A DNA stretch of 64,000 nt from Alcaligenes pakistanensis (GTDB lineage Bacteria; Pseudomonadota; Gammaproteobacteria; Burkholderiales; Burkholderiaceae_B): contig NZ_BMZN01000002.1 in the NCBI RefSeq assembly GCF_014652815.1, positions 795,793-859,792 of the forward strand, given 5' to 3'. The first letter of the stretch is position 1, and each line of letters begins with the position of its first letter. The notes beneath the pieces are model-generated. The model was not told where the DNA came from. It made no database searches and saw nothing but the letters and a program-made list of their open reading frames with translations. The translations under genes were made by a program, and so were the position numbers. Shown piece after piece: positions 34,372-42,609 of the stretch.

Positions 34372-34754
34372 TGGCTAATCGTGAACGCATTGGCGCAAAC
34401 CGACTGGTAGTGGGTGCTCATTACGGCACCTTGGACTTTTTGGCGCAGCGGGTTACCGCGGTCATCATGGCCATCTACACCGTGGTCATCATCGGCGGCA
34501 TCCTGTTTAGCAGTGAACTGAACTTCGAGACCTGGCGTGGCCTGTTCTCGTTCACCGTGGGTTCCCTGCCTTTGGGCCAGTTGCTCGCTACCTTGTTCTT
34601 CCTGTCTTTGTCCTGGCACGCCTGGATTGGTGTGCGTGACATCTGGATGGACTATGTCAAGCCCGCCGGTCTTCGCTTGTTGCTGCAGGTGTTGACCTTG
34701 CTGTGGCTGGTAGCCAGCGTCGTCTTTTTCGCAAAAATTATCTGGAGTCTCTAA
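34371..34754 (+). CDS. sdhD: Succinate dehydrogenase membrane anchor subunit
   Basis: The 127-residue protein has three membrane helices and the SdhD signature SWHAWIGVRDIWMDYVKP, which includes the second heme ligand region and the quinone-site Asp and Tyr. The ATG at 34371 shares one base with the sdhC stop, giving coupled translation. The TTG at 34365 is not needed. A GTG-started sdhA follows 3 bases later. Confidence 0.95.
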   Translation: MANRERIGANRLVVGAHYGTLDFLAQRVTAVIMAIYTVVIIGGILFSSELNFETWRGLFSFTVGSLPLGQLLATLFFLSLSWHAWIGVRDIWMDYVKPAGLRLLLQVLTLLWLVASVVFFAKIIWSL

Positions 34755-34757
34755 ACC

Positions 34758-36536
34758 GTGGCTTCCATCACAAACTCTTTGCCCCGCCGTCAGTTTGACG
34801 TAGTCGTGGTCGGTGCCGGTGGCGCCGGTATGCGTTGTTCCCTGCAATTGGCTCAGGCCGGCTTGTCCGTGGCTGTACTTAGCAAGGTGTTCCCAACCCG
34901 TTCGCACACGGTAGCAGCTCAAGGTGGCGTCAGCGCCTCTCTGGGCAACATGAGCGAAGACCATTGGTACTGGCACATGTACGACACCGTCAAGGGTTCG
35001 GACTGGCTGGGCGACCAAGACGCCATCGAATTCATGTGCCGTGAAGCTCCACACGCTGTGTACGAGCTCGAGCACTTCGGTATGCCTTTTGACCGTAACC
35101 AGGATGGCACGATTTATCAGCGTCCATTTGGTGGTCACACGGCCAACTTTGGTGAAAAACCTGTTCAACGTGCCTGTGCCGCTGCTGACCGTACCGGCCA
35201 TGCCATGTTGCACACCTTGTACCAGCGTAACGTTGCAGCCCGCACCCAGTTCTTCGTGGAATGGATGGCGCTGGATCTGCTGCGTAACGAAGCAGGTGAC
35301 GTCCTGGGCGTAACTGCCATGGAAATGGAAACCGGCGAAATTTACGTTCTGGAAGGCAAGCGCGTTGTGCTGGCTACCGGTGGCGCTGGCCGCATCTGGG
35401 CTGCTTCCACCAACGCATTCATCAACACCGGTGATGGCCTGGGTATGGCTGCTCGTGCCGGTCTGCCTTTGCAAGACATGGAATTCTGGCAATTTCACCC
35501 CACTGGCGTTGCCGGTGCAGGTGTTCTGATTACGGAAGGCGTGCGCGGTGAAGGCGGTATCTTGCTGAATAAAGACGGCGAGCGCTTCATGGAGCGTTAC
35601 GCGCCTACCCTGAAAGACTTGGCCCCACGCGACTTCGTGTCCCGTTCCATGGACCAGGAAATCAAGGAAGGTCGTGGTTGTGGCGACGGCAGCTACGTGG
35701 TGCTGAAGCTGGATCACCTGGGTGCTGATGTCATCAAGAAACGTTTGCCATCGATTCGCGAAATCGCGATCAAGTTCGGTAACGTGGACCCGATCAAAGA
35801 TCCGATCCCGGTGGTTCCAACCATCCACTATCAGATGGGCGGTATCCCCACGAACTACTACGGTCAGGTTGTGACCCAAACGCCAACGGGCGAGAACAAG
35901 ATCGTTAACGGTCTGTATGCCATCGGCGAATGTGCTGCCACTTCTGTACACGGTGCCAACCGTCTGGGTACGAACTCCCTGCTGGATCTGATCGTGTTCG
36001 GCCGTGCTGCGGGTAACCACATTGTGGATTCGCACCCCGAGAAAGATCACTCCCACCAGGAAATCAACGAGTCCTCCATCGAGTTCTCGCTGGACCGCGT
36101 CAACCGTCTGGAATCCCGTACCTCGGGCGAGAAAGCACAAGACGTGGGCAACAAGATCCGTGTGGCGATGCAAGCCCACTGCGGCGTGTTCCGTACCCTG
36201 GATCTGCTGCACAAGGGTGTTGAACAGATCGACTCCCTGATCCCCGAAGTCAAAGACATTTACTTCAAAGACAAGTCCAAGGTGTTCAATACCGCCCGTA
36301 TTGAAGCTCTGGAAGTGGCCAACATGATCGAAGTGGCGCGTGCCACGACCAAGTCGGCTGCCAATCGTACTGAAAGTCGCGGTGCTCACGCCCTGAACGA
36401 CCACCCTGAACGTGATGACGAAAATTGGTTGCGTCACACCCTGTGGTTCTCGGAAGGCAGCCGTCTGGAGTACAAGCCTGTCCAGATGAAGCCTCTGACA
36501 GCCGAAACTATTCCGCCCAAGGCCCGGACTTTCTAA
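34758..36536 (+). CDS. sdhA: Succinate dehydrogenase flavoprotein subunit
   Basis: The 592-residue catalytic subunit oxidises succinate to fumarate. It has the FAD-binding VVVVGAGGAGMRCSLQLAQAG, the histidine that carries covalent FAD in FPTRSHTVAAQGGVSASLGN, the catalytic TGVAGAGVLITEGVRGEGG Arg loop and the HGANRLGTNSLLDLIVFGRAAG motif. The start codon is GTG. Length and order are standard. Covalent flavinylation should be helped by SdhE, encoded downstream. The antisense strand is also open over its whole length, which reflects codon bias and not a second gene. Confidence 0.97.
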   Translation: MASITNSLPRRQFDVVVVGAGGAGMRCSLQLAQAGLSVAVLSKVFPTRSHTVAAQGGVSASLGNMSEDHWYWHMYDTVKGSDWLGDQDAIEFMCREAPHAVYELEHFGMPFDRNQDGTIYQRPFGGHTANFGEKPVQRACAAADRTGHAMLHTLYQRNVAARTQFFVEWMALDLLRNEAGDVLGVTAMEMETGEIYVLEGKRVVLATGGAGRIWAASTNAFINTGDGLGMAARAGLPLQDMEFWQFHPTGVAGAGVLITEGVRGEGGILLNKDGERFMERYAPTLKDLAPRDFVSRSMDQEIKEGRGCGDGSYVVLKLDHLGADVIKKRLPSIREIAIKFGNVDPIKDPIPVVPTIHYQMGGIPTNYYGQVVTQTPTGENKIVNGLYAIGECAATSVHGANRLGTNSLLDLIVFGRAAGNHIVDSHPEKDHSHQEINESSIEFSLDRVNRLESRTSGEKAQDVGNKIRVAMQAHCGVFRTLDLLHKGVEQIDSLIPEVKDIYFKDKSKVFNTARIEALEVANMIEVARATTKSAANRTESRGAHALNDHPERDDENWLRHTLWFSEGSRLEYKPVQMKPLTAETIPPKARTF

Positions 36537-36549
36537 GCAGGATACTGAC

Positions 36550-37266
36550 ATGAGCCAAAAACGTAAGGTCAAATTTGAAATCTATCGCTACGATCCTGAT
36601 AAGGACGAGCGTCCCTACATGCAAAAGATCGAAGTCGAGTTGGAACCTACCGACAAGATGCTGCTCGATGCGATCCTGCGCATTAAAAACGACATGGACG
36701 ACAGTATTGCGCTGCGTCGTTCCTGCCGCGAAGGTGTGTGCGGTTCCGATGCCATGAACATCAATGGCAAGAACGGTCTGGCCTGCACCACCAATATGCG
36801 TGACTTGAAAGAACCCGTGGTGTTGCGCCCGCTGCCAGGTCTGCCGGTTATCCGTGACCTGATCGTGGACATGACCCACTTCTTCGATCAGTACCATTCG
36901 GTCAAGCCATTCCTGATCAACGATGCCCCTCCGCCAGAGAAAGAGCGTTTGCAAACGCCTGAAGCTCGCGAGGAGCTCGATGGTCTGTATGAGTGCATTC
37001 TGTGCGCCTGCTGCTCGACCTCTTGCCCATCGTTCTGGTGGAACCCCGACAAGTTCGTCGGTCCTGCTGGGTTGTTGCAAGCCTACCGTTTCATCGCTGA
37101 CTCGCGTGACGAAGCGACCGGCGAGCGTTTGGATAATCTGGAAGATCCATACCGCTTGTTCCGCTGTCACACGATTATGAATTGCACGGATGTCTGTCCA
37201 AAAGGCCTGAACCCGTCGCATGCCATCGGCAAGATCAAAGAAATGCTGGTGCGTCGCAGTATCTAA
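36550..37266 (+). CDS. sdhB: Succinate dehydrogenase iron-sulfur subunit
   Basis: The 238-residue subunit carries electrons from FAD to quinone. The cysteine clusters are all present: SCREGVCGSDAMNINGKNGLAC for [2Fe-2S], CILCACCSTSCP for [4Fe-4S], and CHTIMNCTDVCPKGLNP completing the [3Fe-4S] and [4Fe-4S] centres. It begins 13 bases after sdhA. Confidence 0.97.
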   Translation: MSQKRKVKFEIYRYDPDKDERPYMQKIEVELEPTDKMLLDAILRIKNDMDDSIALRRSCREGVCGSDAMNINGKNGLACTTNMRDLKEPVVLRPLPGLPVIRDLIVDMTHFFDQYHSVKPFLINDAPPPEKERLQTPEAREELDGLYECILCACCSTSCPSFWWNPDKFVGPAGLLQAYRFIADSRDEATGERLDNLEDPYRLFRCHTIMNCTDVCPKGLNPSHAIGKIKEMLVRRSI

Positions 37267-37284
37267 AAAGGTGGGTATGTACCG

Positions 37285-37545
37285 ATGAGAACATTGACGG
37301 AATTGGAGCGTGCGCGCCTGCGCTGGCGTGCGCGCCGGGGCTTGCTTGAAAACGACCTGATGATCACCCGTTTTCTGGATCAATATGAAAACGAGCTAAC
37401 TGATCAGGACGTGTCGGCCCTGACCCGCTTGTTCGAAATGGACGATACAGTTTTGCTGGATGTCCTTTTGGCTCGCTCTGAGCCAGAAGGGCAGTACGCC
37501 ACAGCGGACATTCAGCGACTAGTAGACATTATGCGAAAGCTATAA
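37285..37545 (+). CDS. sdhE: FAD assembly factor SdhE
   Basis: The 86-residue protein has the SdhE fingerprint RARRGLLENDLMITRF, where the RGxxE motif contacts SdhA during FAD attachment. The remaining helices (DQDVSALTRLFEMDDTVLLDVLLARSEP) match the family. It lies between sdhB and gltA, a usual position in betaproteobacteria. Confidence 0.93.
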   Translation: MRTLTELERARLRWRARRGLLENDLMITRFLDQYENELTDQDVSALTRLFEMDDTVLLDVLLARSEPEGQYATADIQRLVDIMRKL

Positions 37546-37563
37546 CCATTGAGGAAAAAAGTG

Positions 37564-38868
37564 ATGGAATTGTCAGATAAAAAAGCCACGCTATCCTTCT
37601 CCGACGGAAGCCCTTCGGTTGAGTTCCCTGTACACAAGGGCACCGTAGGTCCAGACGTGATCGATATCCGTAAGCTTTACGGTCAGACAGGTATGTTTAC
37701 CTATGACCCGGGCTTTATGGCAACGGCGGCTTGCGAATCCGGTATCACCTACATTGACGGCGACAAAGGCCAGTTGATGTACCGTGGCTACCCGATCGAC
37801 CAGTTGGCACAAAAGTGCGATTTCATGGACGTGTGCTATTTGATCCTGAACGGCGACTTGCCTGACGCGGATCAAAAGCAGGAATTTGATTCCCTGGTCA
37901 CGAACCACACCATGGTTCAGGAACAGATGCAGCATTTCCTGCGTGGTTTCCGTCCGGACGCTCACCCCATGGCAATACTGACTGGCCTGGTCGGTGCCTT
38001 GTCGGCGTTCTACCATGATTCCACGGACATCACGAATCCTCATCACCGTCATGTGTCGGCTATTCGCTTGATCGCCAAGCTGCCTACTCTGGTTGCGATG
38101 GCGTACAAGTATTCTTTGGGACAGCCTTTCATCTATCCCAAGAATGATTTGTCCTACACCGGCAACTTCTTGCGCATGATGTTCGCGACGCCTTGCGAAG
38201 ACTACAAAGTCAACGAAGTGGTTGAGCGCGCTCTGGACCGTATCTTCATTTTGCATGCAGATCACGAGCAAAACGCCTCGACTTCTACCGTTCGTCTGTG
38301 CGGTTCGTCTGGAACCAATCCTTTCGCTGCGATCGCTGCGGGTGTTGCTTGCTTGTGGGGTCCTGCCCACGGTGGTGCAAACGAAGCTTGCCTGAACATG
38401 CTGGAAGAGTTGCAAGCCAACGGCGGCATCGACAAGGTTGGCGAGTTCATGGAGAAGGTCAAAGACAAGAACTCGGGCGTGCGTCTGATGGGCTTTGGTC
38501 ACCGTGTCTACAAGAACTACGACCCACGCGCCAAGCTGATGCAAGAAACCTGCAAGGAAGTTCTGGAGGCCCTGGGCCTGGAGAACGATCCTCTGTTCAA
38601 GCTGGCGATGGAAGTCGAGCGCATTGCGCTGGAAGATCCTTACTTTGTCGAACGCAAGCTTTACCCTAACGTAGACTTCTACTCGGGTATTGTTCAGCGC
38701 GCCATCGGCATCCCAACGTCCTTGTTCACAGCGATCTTCGCTTTGGCTCGTACCGTGGGCTGGATTGCTCAGTGGAACGAAATGCTGTCCGATCCAGACT
38801 ACAAGATTGGCCGTCCACGTCAGTTGTACGTGGGTCCAGTCCAGCGCGACGTACCTGCTCAGCGTTAA
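37564..38868 (+). CDS. gltA: Citrate synthase (type II)
   Basis: The 434-residue enzyme condenses acetyl-CoA with oxaloacetate. It has the longer N-terminal domain of hexameric, NADH-sensitive type II enzymes ([30 protein letters not shown]). Catalytic residues are in [35 protein letters not shown] and [21 protein letters not shown] 37564 is chosen with GAGG 9 bases upstream; an in-frame start at 37549 precedes that site and is less likely. It is last in the sdh operon and a terminator follows. Confidence 0.96.
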   Translation: MELSDKKATLSFSDGSPSVEFPVHKGTVGPDVIDIRKLYGQTGMFTYDPGFMATAACESGITYIDGDKGQLMYRGYPIDQLAQKCDFMDVCYLILNGDLPDADQKQEFDSLVTNHTMVQEQMQHFLRGFRPDAHPMAILTGLVGALSAFYHDSTDITNPHHRHVSAIRLIAKLPTLVAMAYKYSLGQPFIYPKNDLSYTGNFLRMMFATPCEDYKVNEVVERALDRIFILHADHEQNASTSTVRLCGSSGTNPFAAIAAGVACLWGPAHGGANEACLNMLEELQANGGIDKVGEFMEKVKDKNSGVRLMGFGHRVYKNYDPRAKLMQETCKEVLEALGLENDPLFKLAMEVERIALEDPYFVERKLYPNVDFYSGIVQRAIGIPTSLFTAIFALARTVGWIAQWNEMLSDPDYKIGRPRQLYVGPVQRDVPAQR

Positions 38869-38917
38869 TCGCTGATGCTTTTCCCCTGCGGCATCAGCAG
38901 TAGGGGAAGGCAAAAGT

Positions 38918-38948
38918 ACGCACTCCTTGATGGGGTGCGTTTTTTTTT
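38918..38948 (+). terminator. Rho-independent terminator of the sdh-gltA operon
   Basis: ACGCACTCC and GGGGTGCGT pair over 9 positions (one G-T) with a 5-base loop and are followed by a run of nine T. Confidence 0.94.
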
Positions 38949-38996
38949 CAATATAGTTTTAGCAGTGTATGGCCATGAAGGCGCGAATCGTCTTTG

Positions 38997-39572
38997 TCAG
39001 GCTGTGGTGCTGGGGTGTGTAGTGTCGGTGGCGTCCTGACGAATGGAGGCCAGTATACGGCGTCGAAGCAAACCACTAACAGGCCTGATCAGATACCGAT
39101 ACGGCGTAAATTTACGTCGTGCCTCTTTGTCCAGGCAGAACACGCGTGTTTCGGTGCTTAACTGGGTGTGGCTGTCGTTCAGCTGTTCAGTCTTGAAGCT
39201 AAGTACCAGCTTGGCGGCACCAGACTCCTTGAATGCAAGAAACTCTGCCCCATCCTTTACTGCGGATTGTCCGTAGTTAAGCATCCAGAATTTCCCCGCT
39301 AAGCCAAATGCCAATTCCTGGTCTGCGTTTTGCTCCAGCATGGTGAAATTGTCCAAGCTGAATGGCGCTTGGGAGACAGCTTTTCGACGTTTCAATAAAT
39401 CGAATAGTCGCATGGGGAGTCCGCGTGCAGCAATAGCACATTTAAATATCAGATCGCTATCCGGTTTGTAGCAGAGTGCTGCTGCGATCACCTCCGCTTG
39501 CGTAGCTGCTATGTCCAGCGCATGCCTTTCGTGGAAATGAGAGTTGGGTAGGTATTTGTCGCTCAAAGACAC
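38997..39572 (-). CDS. Hypothetical protein, possible SRPBCC-like fold
   Basis: The 191-residue soluble protein has no motif I can assign with confidence. An N-terminal segment HERHALDIAATQAEVIAAAL, a central beta-rich part (LVLSFKTEQLNDSHTQLSTETRVFCLD) and a C-terminal FTPYRYLIRPVSGLLRRRILASI recall proteins annotated as SRPBCC-like or DUF2867-like, but this is only an impression. The start is GTG 39572 with GGAAGG 5 bases upstream. It stands alone between gltA and maeB. Confidence 0.72.
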   Translation of the reverse strand: MSLSDKYLPNSHFHERHALDIAATQAEVIAAALCYKPDSDLIFKCAIAARGLPMRLFDLLKRRKAVSQAPFSLDNFTMLEQNADQELAFGLAGKFWMLNYGQSAVKDGAEFLAFKESGAAKLVLSFKTEQLNDSHTQLSTETRVFCLDKEARRKFTPYRYLIRPVSGLLRRRILASIRQDATDTTHPSTTA

Positions 39573-39740
39573 GTGCGCCTTCCTTGGGTGACCTGGATGT
39601 CAAATTATATGACTCGGCTGGGGCTTAGCGATACGAGAACCCATGGCAATCTGGTGGAGGATTGCTGAGGTCGCAGCTACTTTTGTGTTTGCGGTGCGGC
39701 GTAAGGAGTAGGGCAAGGATGTATGAATACACGTCCCATA

Positions 39741-39778
39741 AAAAAACCGGATGCAGCGTAAAGCCGCATCCGGTTTTT
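39741..39778 (-). terminator. Terminator of maeB (bidirectional hairpin)
   Basis: AAACCGGATGC and GCATCCGGTTT form an 11-bp stem with further inner pairing, followed on the minus strand by a long T-run. It lies 17 bases after the maeB stop. Confidence 0.93.
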
Positions 39779-39794
39779 ATTTAGCTAAACAGGA

Positions 39795-42089
39795 TTAGCT
39801 GTTTTGCTGAGCTTCTTGCTGGGCATCCACAACAGCCAGGGCTGTCATGTTGATGATGCGACGCACAGTGGCGCTAGTGGTCAGGATGTGGATGGGGCGA
39901 GCCGCACCCAGCAGGATGGGGCCCATGGCCACACCGTTGCTACCTGTCATCTTCAGCATGTTGTACGTGATGTTGCCGGCGTCCAGATTAGGCGTGATCA
40001 GCAGGTTAGCCGAACCGCGCAGCGTGCTGTCGGGGAAGGCTTTCAGGCGGATCTTCTCGGACAAAGCGGAGTCAGCGTGCATCTCGCCGTCCACTTCCAG
40101 GTCTGGAGCACGTTCAGCCAGGATCTGACGAGCCTTGGCCATCTTGCGCGAGGACTCGGTCTGGCGGCTGCCAAAGTTCGAGTGCGACAAGAGAGCCACG
40201 CGAGGCACCACGCCAAAGCGACGAACTTCCTCGGCGGCCTGGATCGTCATGTCGGCGATCTGTTCGGCGTTGGGGTTCTCGTTAACGTGCGTGTCGCACA
40301 CAAACAGAGTTTGTGTTGGCAGCATCAGGACGTTCATGGCGGCGAAGGTTTGTGCTTCTTTCTTCAGGCCAATGACTTGCTCAACGTATTGCAGTTGGCT
40401 GTCGTAGTTGCTGGCCACACCGCAGATCATGCCGTCAGCGTCACCGCGTTGCAGCAGCATCACGCCGATCAGCGAGTTGTGCTTGCGGATCATGGCTTTG
40501 GCGATGTCTGGAGTGACGCCTTCACGCGCTTTGAGCTTGTAGTAGGAGGTCCAGGTTTCGGTGAAGCGATCGTCGTCTTCAGGATCAACGATTTGCACGT
40601 TCTTGCCAGCTTCCAGACGCAGACCCGCTTTCTTGACGCGCATCTCGATCACGCTGGGGCGACCTACCAAAATAGGCTGGGCCAGCTTTTCGTCCACGAC
40701 GGTTTGAACAGCACGCAAGACACGTTCGTCTTCGCCGTCGGCGTAGATGATGCGCTTGGGAGCAGCCTTGGCCTGCATGTACAACGGACGCATCAGCGGG
40801 CCGGTGTGGTAGGTCATGGCGATCAGTTTCTGACGGTAGGCGTCCATGTCTTCGATCGGACGGGCGGCAACGCCGGAGTCCATCGCAGCTTGGGCCACGG
40901 CAGGAGCGATCTGAACGATCAGACGGGAATCAAACGGTTTGGGGATAATGTACTCAGGGCCAAAACGCAGGTCTTCGCCACCGTAAGCGGTCGCCATATC
41001 GTCGCTTTGCTCGACCTGGGCCAGCTCGGCAATGGCTTTCACGCAAGCCAGCTTCATTTCTTCGTTGATCACGCTGGCACCAACGTCCAGGGCACCGCGG
41101 AAAATGAAGGGGAAGCACAGCACGTTGTTGACCTGGTTCGGGTAGTCCGAACGGCCAGTAGCGACGATGCAATCAGGGCGGGCAGCCTTGGCGATTTCAG
41201 GGCGGATTTCAGGCTCGGGGTTAGCCAGGGCCAGAATCAAAGGCTTGTCGGCCATGGTCTTGACCATGTCGGCGCTCAGGACGCCAGGAGCCGAGCAACC
41301 CAGGAATACGTCAGCATCGACCATGGCATCAGCCAGGGTACGGGCATCGGTTTCTTGAGCATAGCGAGCCTTGTTGGGCTCCATGTTTTCGTCGCGGCCC
41401 TTCCAGATGATGCCACGCGAGTCAGCCACAAAAATGTTGCTGAGCTGCACACCCAATGCCACCAGCAAGTCCAGACACGCAATGGCGGCAGCGCCTGCGC
41501 CCGAACACACCAGCTTGATGTCGCTCAGGTTCTTGTTGACGACTTTCAGGCCGTTCAGAACAGCGGCGGAGGAGATAATGGCGGTGCCGTGCTGATCGTC
41601 GTGAAAGACGGGGATGCGCATGCGCTCGCGCAGCTTCTTCTCAATGTAGAAGCACTCGGGAGCCTTGATGTCTTCCAGGTTTACACCACCCAGGGTGGGT
41701 TCCAGCGCTGCAATGATATCGACCAGCTTGTCCGGGTCGGTTTCGTTGAGCTCGATATCGAACACATCGATGCCGGCAAATTTCTTGAACAGGCAGCCTT
41801 TGCCTTCCATGACGGGCTTGGCGGCCAGAGGGCCGATATTGCCCAGACCCAGCACAGCGGTACCGTTGGTGACAACAGCCACCAAATTGGCACGCGATGT
41901 GTACTTGGCGGCGGCTTCTTCGCCTTCGGCGTAGATGGCCATGCAGGCAGATGCGACGCCGGGGGAATAGGCTAGCGAGAGGTCATCTTGATTGGCTAGG
42001 GTCTTGGTGGGAACCACCGAGATTTTCCCGGGAGTGGGATACGCGTGATAGTCCAGCGCAAGTTTGGCCAGATCGGCGTTGGCATCCAT
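39795..42089 (-). CDS. maeB: NADP-dependent malic enzyme with phosphotransacetylase-like domain
   Basis: The 764-residue protein has the two-part layout of MaeB. The malic enzyme part (residues 1 to about 425) shows [38 protein letters not shown] and the nucleotide loop [21 protein letters not shown] phosphotransacetylase-like regulatory domain follows (about 440-764, [19 protein letters not shown] to [20 protein letters not shown]). It decarboxylates malate to pyruvate, supplying NADPH; the second domain responds to acetyl-CoA in E. coli but is not catalytic. GGAG lies 10 bases before the ATG. It is a single-gene unit with its own terminator. Confidence 0.96.
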   Translation of the reverse strand: MDANADLAKLALDYHAYPTPGKISVVPTKTLANQDDLSLAYSPGVASACMAIYAEGEEAAAKYTSRANLVAVVTNGTAVLGLGNIGPLAAKPVMEGKGCLFKKFAGIDVFDIELNETDPDKLVDIIAALEPTLGGVNLEDIKAPECFYIEKKLRERMRIPVFHDDQHGTAIISSAAVLNGLKVVNKNLSDIKLVCSGAGAAAIACLDLLVALGVQLSNIFVADSRGIIWKGRDENMEPNKARYAQETDARTLADAMVDADVFLGCSAPGVLSADMVKTMADKPLILALANPEPEIRPEIAKAARPDCIVATGRSDYPNQVNNVLCFPFIFRGALDVGASVINEEMKLACVKAIAELAQVEQSDDMATAYGGEDLRFGPEYIIPKPFDSRLIVQIAPAVAQAAMDSGVAARPIEDMDAYRQKLIAMTYHTGPLMRPLYMQAKAAPKRIIYADGEDERVLRAVQTVVDEKLAQPILVGRPSVIEMRVKKAGLRLEAGKNVQIVDPEDDDRFTETWTSYYKLKAREGVTPDIAKAMIRKHNSLIGVMLLQRGDADGMICGVASNYDSQLQYVEQVIGLKKEAQTFAAMNVLMLPTQTLFVCDTHVNENPNAEQIADMTIQAAEEVRRFGVVPRVALLSHSNFGSRQTESSRKMAKARQILAERAPDLEVDGEMHADSALSEKIRLKAFPDSTLRGSANLLITPNLDAGNITYNMLKMTGSNGVAMGPILLGAARPIHILTTSATVRRIINMTALAVVDAQQEAQQNS

Positions 42090-42446
42090 TTTGGTAAAGC
42101 TCCTGATAGGATTTTCTAGTGTAAAAGTGAATCTAATTTATAAGAAATACAGTCACCAGGTAGGTGCTGATTTGTTATAGACAGCATATGTCATGGCAAC
42201 GCTTGGATGCCCGCCAGAGGATGGCCTGGGGCAGTGTGGGCTCGGTTTGGTGGAAAAGGGCCCGCGAAGCGCATACGTGCTGTACCCGATTAGCATATCG
42301 GAATTTTTCCTTCATGTGGGGCCGCTAAGAGGCGTCAATCATGATTTGGCGCGCTTCTTTTGTAAGAATTCGCCCTTGTGATTGATTGATGTGTTTGTTA
42401 ATGCCAACGGTATGGTGCAGTCGCCAAGCATTTTAGATGTCATTAA
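42090..42446. other. Intergenic region between maeB and the sucA promoter
   Basis: This part of the 520-base gap must hold the maeB promoter, but I see no convincing -35/-10 pair with proper spacing (TATAAC near 42175 and TATAAA-like bases near 42135 are candidates on the minus strand). A short open frame at 42193-42381 lacks a ribosome-binding site and family features. No repeat or RNA was recognised. Confidence 0.5.
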
Positions 42447-42474
42447 TTGCGCCTTTGGTGTGCGGCGTTATACT
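42447..42474 (+). promoter_or_regulatory. Sigma-70 promoter of sucAB-lpd
   Basis: TTGCGC (42447-42452) and TATACT (42469-42474) are 16 bases apart. The transcript would start near 42481 with a leader of about 130 bases. Confidence 0.68.
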
Positions 42475-42480
42475 AGATCG

Positions 42481-42606
42481 ATACGGCTTGTATAAGGCGT
42501 CCTACGTTGCCTTCTGCTCCTGCTATCCGCTAACCGGCGAGGTCCGTGTCGCGGAAGGTTTTCCTGCATCTCAACACGAGTGAAACACTCGGCTAGGTGA
42601 AGCGTA
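42481..42606 (+). ncRNA. Structured sucA leader, candidate for the sucA RNA motif
   Basis: The leader contains a 6-bp hairpin CGAGTG-AAA-CACTCG at 42577-42591 immediately before the Shine-Dalgarno AGGTGA (42595-42600), and other short stems (GCGGAA/TTCCTGC near 42551-42566). A conserved cis-acting RNA called the sucA motif is known in Burkholderiales 5' leaders of this gene. I infer identity from position, host group and the hairpin next to the ribosome-binding site; I have not matched the consensus. Confidence 0.55.
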
Positions 42607-42609
42607 ATA

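Noticed and set aside
34245-36572. 775-codon open frame antisense to sdhD-sdhA
   Set aside because: It mirrors the third-position bias of sdhA and has no family motif; the sense gene is certain.
39804-41975. 723-codon open frame antisense to maeB
   Set aside because: It is a His/Gln/Gly-rich shadow of a certain gene with no domain.
42193-42381. 62-codon open frame upstream of sucA
   Set aside because: No ribosome-binding site, odd composition and no link to neighbours; probably chance.
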